From Halicephalobus mephisto (lineage: Eukaryota; Nematoda; Chromadorea; Rhabditida; Panagrolaimidae): a stretch of 64,000 nucleotides of DNA. The position numbers and the translations under genes are program-made. The stretch spans positions 124,001-188,000 of the forward strand of contig SWDT01000204.1 of NCBI GenBank assembly GCA_009193035.1, written 5' to 3'. Each line of letters opens with the position of its first letter. The first letter of the stretch is position 1. Below the pieces are notes generated by a model that was given only the letters and a program-made list of their open reading frames with translations, ran no database searches and was not told where the DNA came from. Below, piece by piece: positions 12,171-24,411 of the stretch.

Positions 12171-13799
12171 ATTATTTTCTTTCAGACAAAAGTCTTCCTT
12201 GTATTCAAGGACAACTTTGACATTTACAATCACATTCGTCTGTTATTCTGACAATAAAAAATGAATTTACGTCTAATAAAAAACAATGAAATCAGTGTTA
12301 TTGGATGAAGAAATATCAGAAATGTGTATTTTTATGATTCGGGTGAAAAAATAAATTCTGTTCGAAAATTTCATCTATTTCTGTAAATTAAATGAATTAA
12401 ATGTCTATCCCTGACAGGGAGTAAACTAACAAGAAATATTGAGAGACAGATGGAAAGAGAAGATAAGTATTTTCTACATCCAAAAATGTTTTCGTTTCCT
12501 AACATAAGGAAAAGCTATACTTTGGTATACATCTTACTGAGAAAATGTCCATCTTATACATGTATTTGTGATATACTCGGTAAGTAGAGTTGAGTGATAT
12601 GTGTACTACCTGTCGGAAATGAATAAATTGAGAAATGTCGGATAATGAAAATTAAAAGGAGATCTTATTTTTGAATATTCTTGTAAAGTATAGAAGTCTG
12701 GATAGAGAAATGAAGCAAAAGGAGAGAATAAAGATGAAAATAATTGTTAGTCATGTCATTAAAAGTATTTTTTATCTTTATTTTTGAATCGTATTTCATT
12801 CTATTTAATTCCAAGCAGCCCGGAGCGTAAATCCCGAAAGGAAATACCTTATATTCGAGTCAGGTAACCTGTAATCAACAAAAATAGAGGCAGATTATTA
12901 CTGCATGCTAGTTTCTGTACTTTGTGCCTCACGTCTACTCGTAGGATAAACTATTATCTTACAATATTTTCGTTTTACATAGTTTCAAACCGGGATCACT
13001 CTATTAACACACTGAACTATGCGTTACTTAAATAACTCACAAGACCGGATGAAGACCCGTAAAGTGAATTCCTTTTATGGTTAAGTTGCCCTTAGGCCCT
13101 GATTAACTAAGTTACGTTACGTTAATGCTTGGTTAGATATATTTTTCTCTTACTTCTAACGAATAGGACTAGTGGTTTTGTACTTAATTCAGTGAGCAAA
13201 GTTTAATAAGCTCATACAAAGCATTTTTGGGGTAGGGTGAATATTAAAGTGTATATCAAGAAGGAAACTAAAAGAAAAGAAAGATGAGAAGGAAAAAGAC
13301 AGTTGATCCTAAAATAAAAAATCTTAATTTCCGTGAAAGAAAAATATATTGGATAAGAGAAAAAAGAACTTCTTTTACGATGAAAACTTTTTCTCTAAAT
13401 CATATCAAAAAGAATAAAGAGAAAAGAAGAAGTTTAGTATTTCTTGATTAAATACTGTAGTCTGAGAACAGAAATAAAAACGTTTATTTCAAAAGAAGTA
13501 ACTTTTTCTGATTGAATAATTTCCGTGATTATTTTTATCAGGAAGGGGAAGAATAGTGAAGACTTAATTTTGTATTTGAGTTATTCCCATTCTTTTCTGT
13601 GCTTTCTGTAGAAATAGGAGTGTTTGGCCCGAGGGATAAAACGTCCAATGTTCTTATTTCAGCATTATTGTGATTACTCAACCATCCGAGACCTATGACT
13701 CAAAAGGAAAGTAAAGCAAGGAAAACAAACAATTCCGCGAATTTCACTTTGAAGTTTTGCGCTCTGTTCTATGCCTAATTTTGGTTCTTAATCTATTCC
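12171..13799. other. Intergenic, purine-rich
   Basis: AT-rich DNA with long A/G-rich runs (about 13250-13450 on the plus strand). No open frame of note, no RNA gene and no recognisable repeat unit was found. It separates IFT22 from the small zinc-binding protein gene. Confidence 0.5.
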
Positions 13800-14554
13800 A
13801 TGTTTTGTTCGCAATTATTACCCAATTTAACGATTTCCATCAGACGACGGAATCCTGATTTTTATAAGTGTTGTAGTTGCAATAATCTCTTCAGCAAGAA
13901 ATGGATGAGAATTTGTCGATCTTGTGAGAGCCATATATCTGTGAGTTCTTGTGAAACTTCTTAATATTAAGCTAACTATTATAAGAGTCAAAAACATATT
14001 ATTGTGAAATTATCTTAATATGAATTCCCAGAACTACCTAGAAATTTTTAGAATCCCTGGCCTCAAATTTTGGTATCAAAATCTTCTAAGGTTCTTGAAG
14101 ATTCCAGAACATCCTATTAAATTTTCGAAGACCTCATAAAATTCTGGAAATTTCCATAGAACATTAGCGAGTTCTAAAAGCTTTCATGGAATGCTAATTG
14201 TTCTAATTTTAGGTTGTCATCATTTGTAGTAATTGTGCTCTTGATTATCATCGATATCATTATTTGAACAGATTTTTCCCTAATTTTGCAAAAGAAAGAG
14301 CCAAAACTAACTGGATATCAAAGCTCCGTGAATTTTTGAAGATTGACTCTTCCAAAACAATACCTGATGTCAATACTCTCGGGTCAAAATCCATAAATCC
14401 CATCAGAAGAACTTCGAAAACGTTCTCTCATATAAAACCGAGATCTTCCTCCTTCCGATTACCACCTCCCCGGAAAATATTGTCTCAAAGCTATGTAAAC
14501 TTGTCTGGACAAGCTGACAGGAAGCCGATTTTGGAGTACACAGAAATCATTTGA
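13800..14554 (+). CDS. Small protein with FYVE-like/treble-clef cysteine cluster, unknown function
   Basis: Two exons, 13800-13940 and 14213-14554, join in phase 0 to a 160-residue basic protein. Residues about 24-60 carry three Cys pairs, C-x2-C (CCSC), C-x2-C (CRSC) and C-x2-C (CSNC), with a Phe after the first pair and Arg before the second. This recalls a FYVE or rabphilin/Slp zinc finger that has lost its last ligand pair. The remaining 100 residues are rich in Lys, Arg and Ser with no recognisable domain. I do not recognise the protein. The start is the first in-frame ATG, but an upstream exon cannot be excluded because no acceptor is obvious before it. The intron holds heat-shock-element-like repeats. 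Confidence 0.55.
14092..14154. promoter_or_regulatory. Two heat-shock-element-like arrays in an intron
   Basis: Inside the zinc-protein intron, 14092-14109 reads as four perfectly spaced pentamer cores (TTCnnGAAnnTTCnnGAA). The segment 14142-14154 reads as three (TTCnnGAAnnTTC). Three or more alternating nGAAn units is the accepted HSF1 binding site. Whether they are bound is inference. The wider intron is generally rich in TTCTnGAA-like words, so a repeat origin is possible. Confidence 0.5.
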
Positions 14555-16304
14555 CGTTTCAGTGCATAATCAAACTACTGCAAATAACAAAAGCCATCGT
14601 AAACACATAAAAGTTCCTTCAAGCAAAATTACGCCTTTTCCACAAAAAAACATGACGTGCCAAATAGCAGGATTTTCAATGATAACTCTTCATTCTACTT
14701 TTCAGGAACTGAATGTAATACGTTTACACTAACTATAAAGACCATTAGTTTAGGTTTCATCTATTCTCATTTAAAGTGTGTGAAATTGAACCCCGATGAC
14801 CGTATGAGATAAATTTCCGTATTCATAAGTCATTTTGGGTTAAAAATATAACAAGCATCCTATTTCTCCAAATAATGCAAAGATATTTTATTCTTGAAGT
14901 ATGCTGGACTAAACCTTTTTTCACTAGAATAGTTGAAAAAATTCTTTTTCTGGTTATTAACATAAACTTTTTATGCTTTCAAATTTAATTCTCAAAAAAT
15001 GAAAAAGCCACTTCAATATTTATTTTTTCGAAAATACTAAACGGAATTTCCCCAGTATTTTGTAATTTAAAATATGGTTCGTAGAGTAACTTTTATTTTG
15101 ATTTATCTGTTAGCTGTCCAACAATTAAATTACATCTAATTTGACTTGTGAACAGTAAGTGAGAACAGGGCCAACTTTCTTTTCTTTCCCATCTTTAGAT
15201 GTCTTTTGACAAAAGAGACCACGAGTAAATGTGATACGGAAGTCCCGGTTCCGAAAGACTGCTGGATTACAATGTAGATATTTCATGGGCATCCGGGTCT
15301 TGTTTGGTTCCTTTTGCATCTAGTCGCTAGAGTCTTTCATGTAAAATCATGGCCACAAAACTTAATCGACGAGCAGCGATACTTGGTTGAGTGTGAGACA
15401 TCCCAAGCGTTTTATCCAATTAAAATTTCCGACTTCGGTGGCGCTTCTTCCTACTTCCGGCTTGTGTACTTCAAGGAAGTCTCTATCCTTGATCAATAAT
15501 TGAAAATTGAGATTTACTTAAGCGATAAAAAATTCTATTTTTTTGTCTTTTGAATGAAAATAAGCTCATTAAGTCTTGCTCCTTTCAAGTGATGTCTAGC
15601 CAGAAGTACAGCTTCTTGTTTGTTTCTTCTTGTTGCGAACTCCATTTTTGGCCTTTCCCTAAATCTTTCCGTTCGACTCCCAGCCCTACTTAAATATTTG
15701 ATTATTTTTTATTTCTTTTGGTTTATTATTTAAAATTTGCGTCATTTTCTCCAAAGGAATTTTAATTCTTAAAATTCCTTGGATAATGGATTTGATCACT
15801 GACCGGCGTCTCAATGAGTTCCTCACTGTTCCCTTGCAATAGACGGATCCGCATTACCCTTAAAATAAACACATCAAGTCTTAATTATTCCTGAACGTGA
15901 GCTGCCTGCCATTAACACCGGTCTTCGACTTATCTGAAGGCTGAATTTCAATTACAGTTATCTTTCGTTCTAAAACTAAGCTTTTGTCGAATGTGTCAAT
16001 AGCACAAACCAATTGAATTTCTATGCCGCATCTACAATGACGAATCTCCCTGAAAAGATTTTTTGCCATTGCTCATAATTTGGGATTTGAAGCCCGCGTT
16101 GTCGAGAGAATTGCTTAACGAACAACTAGAATACGATCGTTTCCCGAGGGAAAGTTCATATTTTACGTTTTCCATAGTTCTACTTTTCCTGTAATTCATT
16201 TATTTTTGACGTAGTTCCACGTGGATTTATTAAAACTTTTGAATAAACATCTATCAACTTTATAATTTTGTTTTAGGTTACTCCAACTTTGAGTCTATTA
16301 TAGA
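14555..16304. other. Intergenic between zinc-protein gene and GPCR
   Basis: No supported gene. Short frames on both strands lack recognisable motifs. An acceptor (TTTTAG ending at 16276) lies 28 bases before the GPCR start, so the last bases are GPCR 5' UTR. Nothing else stands out. Confidence 0.5.
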
Positions 16305-17453
16305 ATGCCATATCTGCTCAATGGACCTCTCACAGTTGGATTCGTCATTATTGGAACATGTTTCAATGGATTAACTGTCTATGTGCTTTCGAGACACAAC
16401 TTTGTACGCCAGATGAGCTGTAGATCCTTCCGATCATCTATTAGACGATCGGAATCTACAACTTCTTACGGGAACAGTAAGCCGAAAATTTATATTTACC
16501 TTCTTTGGCTCTCCTTCATTGATACAGTACTCTTAATCAGTGCTCTGCTAATGTATTCACTACCAGCTCTAATGAACGGAACTCTGGGCTATTACATCCA
16601 CTTTTTCCCCTTTTACTACTTACTGAGTAACACTGCCTTGACGGCGAGTGTTTGGCTAATGTCTGCCTTGATGATAGACCGCTACAGAACTCTCTGTGCC
16701 CCATTAACTGCAAGACATTTCTCATTCCGAACTATTCATCGGATTCTTTCGCTCACATGTTTAGCAGCTCTCTGTTTCTCGATTCCTCGTTATTTCGAAC
16801 TCGAGCTTCGTTTAGATGAAAACGATCAATATTATTTGTCCCAAACTTCTCTAGTTCACAACCAAATCTACATGATTGGCTATCGTATTGTTGGCGGTCT
16901 CTTATTCTATTCTCTTCTCCCATATATTGTACTATTCGCCATGTCTTTAAGAGTTTATTTTGTTCTCAGGACAGCAGCAAAAGCACGTCTCAAAATGGCC
17001 GCACGCCAAAACGTTTCCGGTTGTACAGACTCTGAAATGATTCTTTTATGTGTAATGGCCAAGTTTCTCTTCTCCAGATTGATGCCGACAGCATTAGATG
17101 TTGCTGAGCACGCGGTGGGCTCGGACAAGTTTTTAGAATCATCGGAAGCTACCCTTTGTGTTGATATTAGCAATCTAATTGTTGTGGCTTCGAGTAGTAT
17201 GAACTTCTTAATCTTTTACTTCTTCTCTAGTAGCTTCCGGCAACGACTATGGAGGCAAAATAGTGCCTTCTCAGATTTGGGGTCGCCGAAACTCCAACCA
17301 GAAGTTTCATTACGGAGATCTGTCAGAAGTCGACATCAGCCGAGCATAAGAACTCCAAACAAACGGGAATTCAACGAAAGAAGTACAGAAAACACTACGG
17401 TTAATTCCAAAAAGATACCTGGAAAGGTTGAGTGTATATGTTACGACATTTAA
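16305..17453 (+). CDS. Rhodopsin-class GPCR, FMRFamide-receptor-like
   Basis: A single-exon 382-residue seven-transmembrane receptor. TM1 begins at about residue 8 (VGFVIIGTCFNGLTVYVLSR, with the family GN changed to FN). TM2 carries LSFIDTVLLISALLMY. TM3 has ALTASVWLMSALMIDRY with the DRY motif, followed by RTLCAPL. TM5 is near residues 195-222, TM6 near 247-262, and TM7 ends SSSMNFLIFYFFSSSFR, in which the usual NPxxY is altered. The FP...T.SVW...DRY...C.P pattern in TM3 and the SxxNFxIF TM7 end are typical of insect FMRFamide receptors and the nematode frpr/dmsr group. No TM3 Cys for the usual extracellular disulphide is visible. The very short N-terminus lacks a signal peptide. The basic C-terminal tail is about 70 residues. 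A peptide ligand is inferred. The polyadenylation signal is at 17540. Confidence 0.85.
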   Translation: MPYLLNGPLTVGFVIIGTCFNGLTVYVLSRHNFVRQMSCRSFRSSIRRSESTTSYGNSKPKIYIYLLWLSFIDTVLLISALLMYSLPALMNGTLGYYIHFFPFYYLLSNTALTASVWLMSALMIDRYRTLCAPLTARHFSFRTIHRILSLTCLAALCFSIPRYFELELRLDENDQYYLSQTSLVHNQIYMIGYRIVGGLLFYSLLPYIVLFAMSLRVYFVLRTAAKARLKMAARQNVSGCTDSEMILLCVMAKFLFSRLMPTALDVAEHAVGSDKFLESSEATLCVDISNLIVVASSSMNFLIFYFFSSSFRQRLWRQNSAFSDLGSPKLQPEVSLRRSVRSRHQPSIRTPNKREFNERSTENTTVNSKKIPGKVECICYDI

Positions 17454-17539
17454 AATCTCCTAAGCGGGTCACATTTTCAAGTACACACTTCAAAGATTAT
17501 ACTTGATACTCTATTATTGCTCTTGTCATTGCCGTAGGG

Positions 17540-17545
17540 AATAAA
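17540..17545 (+). terminator. Polyadenylation signal of the GPCR gene
   Basis: A canonical AATAAA lies 87 bases after the stop codon, followed by T-rich sequence. Confidence 0.65.
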
Positions 17546-18226
17546 ACATAAATTTCTTGTGTTTGAAGTAAATTAAAAATGAAACAAAGGAAATTGAAAC
17601 CAGGTGGTTCGTTTTGCAACAAAATGTCAAGTTGAACTTTGATCACATTTTACGTAAAATTAGCGACAAGTTTCATGTTTCATTTGAAATCGACGGCAAT
17701 TAGTTATTGAATGTCGATAAGTTTAACGAGTGATCCACCCTCAGGGAAAAAAGAAGAAAAACAAGTACCTCGTTGTGAATTATGGATCGAGTGGGAGGGA
17801 CCTCTTGATCCAGAAAGTGGCAGCCACAATCAAAGCCGCAGGCAAGAAAAAGCAACAATGGGAAGAACCGATACTCACAAAGTTTTCTTTCTTTAATTTG
17901 CATGTTAGACACACATGCAAAACACGACATTGTTAAGAGGTAACAAAAAGTCAGTTGTCTGATGTAAGGATCCATCTATCTTTGACGGGACACGGGATCT
18001 GCTTTCGTATCCCCTTGTTATTTCTCGCCTGTTGACTCCCACAATTCTTTTTTTAAAGAATCCGATCAATTACCCAATCTCACTCATTTTTTTACAGTTT
18101 GTGTAATCTTGAATATGAGTATTCCTACTTGAGGTAAGTTAATGTCAATAATTTAAAGAACTTATCTCGCATTTTATAAAGATCATTCTTGCAGAGTGCG
18201 CGAGGATTTTTTTCTAGAATAAAAAA
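17546..18226. other. Intergenic, promoter side of the TWK channel
   Basis: Short frames on both strands show no motif. A strong acceptor (TTCTTGCAG ending at 18194) lies 32 bases before the TWK start codon and marks either a trans-splice site or a 5' UTR intron. Nothing else could be identified. Confidence 0.5.
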
Positions 18227-21119
18227 ATGCCAGTTCTGTTTAACAAACGAAGACGTTTGCCGACCAGTTCTTCACAAAACTATATTCCTGGACAACAGAG
18301 TTCGACTTCAATTGGTCAGTTGTTGTCTTAATCACTCTTGTAATTCATCTTATTCGGGAATTTAAGGTGGACCTCAACCCTTTCATCGAGCTGATTCTAG
18401 CTCCTCGAAAAGGACATTCCATTCAGCCACCAGTGGGGGGACAAATACTGTATTACAACGTGCTCAAAGTGCAGGTCTTCGGTCGATCTCAAGCTCCATA
18501 AAACCAAAGGAAATCAAGGGATGCTGGAACAAGTTCAAAGCCGGGTTGAAAGATTTCTACAAACGTCACCATATTAAATATTTGCTCCCATTACTGGGTG
18601 TTATGATTTATATGTTGGTCGGGGCGGCAATCTTTTATTGGTTAGAAAGCGATGCTGATGAGGAAAGAAGCTTGCAAAAGTTTGTTTTTTCTTTACCTAT
18701 ATAATTGATCAAGTGATTTATTAAGGACTGAAGCATATCAAAGGGAAAAATTGTTATTGATCAAGAGAATGGAGGAGATTATCCAAGATAGAGCCGCCCA
18801 AAACACGCAAAAAAGAAGAGCTTTTATTGAAGAAGCTGTTGATAACTTCCATAAGGAGTTATCTGTAGATTTTAATTTAGAACCAGAATGGACTTTTATG
18901 ACAGCCATGTATTTTTCCGGGACTTTGTTTACAACTATCGGTAAGTATTTAACAGTCGAAAAATGTAGTATTATATTACTACCTCCTTGTTAGAGGTGAT
19001 TGAAATAAGTGGAAATTGTTCCGATCATAAAATCTCAATGTTGATGAATAACCCCCTTTTTCAGGTTATGGTGACATTGCTTGCACAACGGCAATGGGAC
19101 GAGTTGTCACTGTTGTTTATGGGCTCATCGGCATTCCCATCATGTTGATGACGTTAAACCATATGGGGAAATTCTTATACAAAACAATTAACGAAGTTCT
19201 CGATTTTTTCACGAGAAAACTAGAATGCTGCAGCAAGAAATTCAGAAAGAAGAAGCAAGATCAGGTGGCAATTATGGAACAAGGAGAAGCAACTAGTGTC
19301 AATTCGAAAAACGTTAACAATAGTTCTGCAGAGAAAAACAGAAGAGTCAGTTTCAACTTAAGAACAGCGTCGGAAGATGGAACTTTGGATCAACTTTCCC
19401 TTGACTTGGAAGCTGGAGGTACTCAAGGGGAGCCTTCAGATGACGCTGTCTTCAACGATGATGAAGAAGTCATTATTCAAGAGGAAATCAAAGGAGATGA
19501 GATGATCGAACAACAACATGACCCTCAAAACATGCCGGTTACTGTAGCTTTGTTCATTACTATCGGATGGATTTTCTTCTGTGCTGCTTTGTTTAAGCTC
19601 TGGGAAAATTGGACTTATGCAGAAAGTTGGTATTTTATGTTTATTTCCATGAGTACTATCGGCCTTGGAGACGTTTCTGTTCAAAGACGAGAGTAAGTTA
19701 AATTTTTGAAAACTAACTACCCATTCAATTACAGTATGATGGTTCTTTGTTTCGTCTTTGTAATCGTCGGTCTGTCGCTCGTCAGTATGTGCATCAATGT
19801 CATTCAACAAGCTCTAGAAGACTTGTACAAAAAACTTCTGATGAAGCTTCTTATGGACTACCAAGCTAGTCTTCAAAAAGGTGGAGATCACAAAGGAGCT
19901 TCTATGGGAATGATGAAGATGTGGGGTCATAGCAAAACAGCGAAATACCTCATGCCAATGCTCAGGTTTGTTTATGAGCTATAAATCTCTTTTATTTGAT
20001 TGGTCTTTAGTGCTGACACTCGCCGACACGTAATGAATCAAATCCAAGAAGAAGCAAAGGAACAAGGTATTGAATTTCCGCCAATCTTTGAGGACCTCGA
20101 TGAAAAGACAGGCATGCCGAAGATTCTGGCTGTTGTCAATGAGATAAATGAATCCGATGAACCGGAAAAAATGTCGATGATCATAAACGACATCGTAAGA
20201 CAATCTGATCCAACAAGAACTAGTGTTCCAAGCCGTTCGCCTTTGCCTACTATTGTCTGCTATGAAGCTCATACGCAGACTGATGCTGTTAGTTTGGAAG
20301 AAAATAGTGCTCAAACAATAACCGCTTCTTTGGAAGACTCTGGAATTCAGACAGACACCTCTGGCACAGCCTCATCTGAAAGTCAAGAGATCCAGACAGA
20401 CCCCATTGAGGGTGTTATTCAGGAAACACAAACGCCCATCGTTGAATTCATGGATACCGAAACTATTACTAACAATCCTATATTAATGGTCAGTTCAAAA
20501 ATCTCTCTCATTCTAATTTTGAATTTCAGAGTATGGAATCTCAAACCGACAGAATCCACACCGTTGAACAAATTCTACAAACTCATATTGTCGACTATCT
20601 TGAAAATGAAATGCAGACAGATGTCCTCGAGACGAAGAACGAGAGATCTCAAACAGAAACTGCTGAATTCGATTCTGTAGCAGTTCAGACTGAGCAATCG
20701 GTTAGTTTGATTTGTTTTTGATTGCAATACCTCTATATCCACTGACTTTTCTGCTTTCCCTCACAAGCCTTTCCCCTTTTAGATCGAAAGTCCTACAAAA
20801 GGTCGTTCACCTTCAAAAGGCGTCAAGAAGAGGATACGACGGGTAATAAGAAGGAAGAGTTCAAAAAGAAGAAATTCACAAGGAGATGCCTTGAACAAAG
20901 AACCCAATGAGTCCGACGTGAGTGTTCCTTTTCCTGTGTACTTTCCTTTGTTCCCTTTGTAAAGTGCTCAATCAGTTTTTAATCAAAGTTAAATTTTAGA
21001 ATAGCGGTGGTTCTTATGAAAGTCTGGATTGGGACCCCGTTGACGGTCTTCACGCTGAGAAACAGAAACCAGTTTCCGACTTGAAGCGTCTTTTTGACAA
21101 TTTTAAGACACAGAAATAA
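18227..21119 (+). CDS. TWK two-pore-domain potassium channel with a multivalent QT[D/E] tail
   Basis: K2P channels carry background K+ current at the plasma membrane. Nine exons (18227-18314, 18367-18679, 18726-18940, 19065-19692, 19735-19965, 20011-20488, 20530-20700, 20783-20917, 21000-21119) join in frame to 792 residues. M1 lies at about 101-122. The first pore helix ends in the filter TTIGYGDI (about 203-210, split by an intron). M2 is at about 218-247, M3 at 362-385, the second filter STIGLGDV at 402-409, and M4 at 415-437 with the nematode-typical VGLSLVSMCINVIQ. The M2-M3 loop is unusually long (about 115 residues). The cytoplasmic tail (about 350 residues) contains at least eight [T/I/S/M/V]QT[D/E/P] motifs at residues 577-706 and then a Lys/Arg-rich segment. 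The tail motifs look like dynein light chain LC8 sites. The exact twk member is not resolved. Confidence 0.93.
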
Positions 21120-21191
21120 GGTCAATTCATTTACTCTGTACATACCGTTTGAATTTTTGGCATTTTCTACTGTAATGTAAAAGTATATAAA

Positions 21192-22873
21192 CTAAACAAA
21201 AACCCATGAATTATTGGAATGGATGAAAGATTTGGCGTATTTCTCTGAAAGTGATTCTTCGCAGACGAAAACATTATGACATTCCTTGTCCTTCTTCTTG
21301 TATACTTTCTTCCTGCAAGCATCAACTTCCCTGACTACCTGAACACCGATATTCAGCCATGGAGTCTCCTCAAAACTATCTTTAGATAACCCAAAGATTC
21401 TACTCTGATAGTTCTCTGTCCATTGAGTCGCTAATGGCTTTAGTATGTCTGATTTCGTAGTTTGTTTCCATTTGAAAGAGTCTGCTGATCGACTGCAATA
21501 GTTTAAATCCAATTGGCTATCAATTATGTAAAAAGACAAACCGCATGTGGAGAACGACTCCTTCGTTCGGATCTATAACTTTGTTCTCAAAGCGTCGATT
21601 ACTATTAGGAACTTTCTCAGGAGGAAATTGCTGATGAGGATGAACACGAAACACTCTTTCTGGTCTGTAGATAATCTTTGAATAGTATGGACGTGCAAAA
21701 GTGAAATTTTCTAGCTGCACTTCTTCGAAATTGGTAAAATTGATATCCAGAGGAGATTCAATACTCTCAAGAGCATGCTAAAAAAGCTAATTATTATACA
21801 TCCAAGGAAAGCAACAAACTTCATCGAAAGATATTCTCTGGCTCTGGAATGAAACAGAAGAAAAGAACGGCTTTTCTTCAGAAAAAGATTCCATGAAAGA
21901 AAGAACCGTTTCCCCACTTTTTATATAAATCAATTCATCTAAATCTGTCTGAGCAATGAATTTGACATTTCCTCTCGCTCGGTGAAGACAATCGAAAATG
22001 GAAAGCATCATTTCTAGTCTGTAAATGTAGGCATTTGGGTTAAATTTTGTATCTACACCAGGAAAAGCTGGCAATAGAGACCAGTCGACGAATTCAATGT
22101 CGGCTTCGCTTGTCATGTTATATAATTTGAGGATTTCCTGAACCTCTTGAGTGTAGGACTCTCGATAAATATAAAATTTTGTTGCTCCTTGGCTTAGCCA
22201 AAATTCGAAGAACTGCACAAATAACACATAATCTGCGTGAAGATAAATTGGTTGAACACAGACACCCAACTGATGAGGATAAATATGATTCGACTTTATT
22301 CTGGCATCCTTGATTTGAATCTTGACCTCGTAATGGTCTCCAGGATTCTTATTTGCGGTGAATTCAATAAAAGTAAGGCCTTCGATGAAAGGTTCTTGAA
22401 TTACTCCTATTTGTCCGATAAGTGAACAAGGCTTAGAAAATAAATCTAAACAAGATGGCAAGGCACAATAAAAAGCAACAGTACCCTGTTTTTTTCCGTA
22501 CTTGTAAAATATTGGTTCACTGAATTAATCATAAATTAAACGATGCCACAATTATATAGACAAGCTTACTGTTTTTTGTGTTGCCGAATAAAAGTAACCC
22601 GAATCACGTTATCTGATACCCGAAAAGCAGAATGAATGTAGGAGTAATTTCTGAATTCTGCAGATGGGACTTTTCTTTGCAGCAATGCATCTATAATCAA
22701 AGGAATTAGTGCAAAATATCATTAATCCACCCACTTCTCAAAGAGATTTCACTAATCATTTTCAGAGGTTGATTACGAAGTCCGAGAAATTCCATTTGGT
22801 AGTGAATGGTAAGAAGACCTAAGGAAGTCAGAATCAGAAGCGATGTTGTGGTTTTAAGCGAGCATCGCTGCAT
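21192..22873 (-). CDS. GT92 (DUF23) family glycosyltransferase, type II membrane protein
   Basis: GT92 enzymes are Golgi galactosyltransferases, strongly expanded in nematodes. Some add galactose to core fucose of N-glycans. Exons 22735-22873, 22570-22690, 21820-22519, 21542-21777 and 21192-21516 join in frame to 506 residues. A short basic N-terminus precedes a signal anchor (about residues 9-28, SLLILTSLGLLTIHY), as for a type II Golgi protein. Family features include GVCVQPIYLHAD, FVQFFEFWLSQGATKFYIYRES, the metal/nucleotide-sugar DxD-type motif QTDLDELI (about 275-283) and HMR before the last intron. I chose the ATG at 22873 because a strong acceptor (mRNA from 22895) sits 22 bases upstream. 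A longer frame from 22951 would cross that acceptor. The gene converges on the TWK gene, with 72 bases between stops. The substrate is unknown. Confidence 0.88.
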
Positions 22874-24411
22874 TGGCCAAGTCCAATTATGAAAACTGAA
22901 AACGAAAACTAGAATTGAAACTTCGTTTCCCTTTAGTTCTAAACAAGGCACTCAATCAGTCAATAGTCCAAAGTAAACAAAGATTTTCCTCGTTTTTTAC
23001 AACTAAGCGGAAAAGGAAAGAATGATTGTAGAAGATGAAAATAACACAAACATAGGAGTGGAACTTAATCGATGATTAATAATTACATGGACCTTCAAAT
23101 ATACGCTGCGGTTAATTTAGTTAATCCGAGCAGGTACAAATGCCAAGTCTTTCTAACCGAGAAATTTGTACTGAAACCTTTAGAAGCTTACAACTGAACT
23201 CAGACCAAATTTCAAATTCCATGTTTGGCAAAGGAAGGCAAATTTCCTGTTTTCAACTTGAAATATGAGTGTAAACTATATGTTCGGTGGTGGCAATTCT
23301 CTATGTCACATTGTATTAATTTCTCTGAAAATGGTAAACATGGATTTTCATATCATAAATATAACGATTAGTCGTCCTTATCAGTGTTTGAGTTAATCCT
23401 TTATATATAAAATGAGTGTTTTGGATTTCTTTCATTGAATAGCAATTTTGGTGTAAAATTTCAAACATCACGATATCAACCAACAAAGTTTATATATGAA
23501 TATAATAAAAGTTAATATATCTTTATAAATGATCCTCTAACAATCATTTGCTTGCATCATTAGATTTTCAAATCTATCTATCTATTGGCATACAATAGTC
23601 ACATTAAAGACTAAAGATGGATAGAACATGTCTATTTGATACACCATATGTTATCAATCGTAATTTTCATATTTTGTTTCTATTCAGTTATTTATTTTTA
23701 TGTCATTACTAATTTACCATAAGGATTAACTGATTCGTTGTAATGATAAACATCTTTACTGTAGTTCCTAAATTGGGTCTTCTCTTTGGATACATATTAT
23801 ACAGCTTGGTCGCTTAGACTTGATCATTAGTAACTCTAACACATCGAGATGTTCAACTCTCTCAAATATTTGCTTTCAATTATTTAAATTTTTGATCCTT
23901 CAATTGAGAAAGAAATTTGAAAACTATATGAATCAGAAGATTTGCGAGGATATGATGAGAGATTGGTAACTAGACAAATTATTTGTAAGATGAAAATATC
24001 AAAACTCCGGCAGTTGAGGCATGATGTAAGAGAATAAATACTAAAAAAATGACTATATTTAGAACAATAAAACTAAACAGTTGGTGCAAATTTTTAAGTG
24101 CGAATAAATTAGTCTTACTGTATGAGAATATGTGGGAAAAAATTTCTTTTTTTGCTCTTAGTCTAATTCAAAATTCTTAACAAAATATCTGTGTTGTTGA
24201 ACTTATTTCCATAGTTTTTTCCTCTCGATTTTAAAAATTAATAAGGGACAGCGATTAGTTACTAAGTTTCTGAAAAAGGGAAATGGATTTTGGTGTTAAA
24301 AAACAAAAAACCATACTACAAAATTACTGACGCACAAAGAAAGTTTACAGTTGTTTCGCGAAATCCACAAAGCCAACTGTTCTCGATTCTGTAGCTGAGC
24401 AAAGCTCAAGT
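22874..24411. other. AT-rich divergent promoter region between GT92 and EGAS genes
   Basis: About 1.5 kb of very AT-rich DNA between two head-to-head starts. No coding stretch, RNA gene or clear repeat was found. It must hold both promoters. Confidence 0.55.

Noticed and set aside
21787..21917. Hydrophobic minus-strand frame near the GT92 exon 3/4 boundary
   Set aside because: It reads through the intron in the wrong frame; the spliced GT92 frame explains the region.
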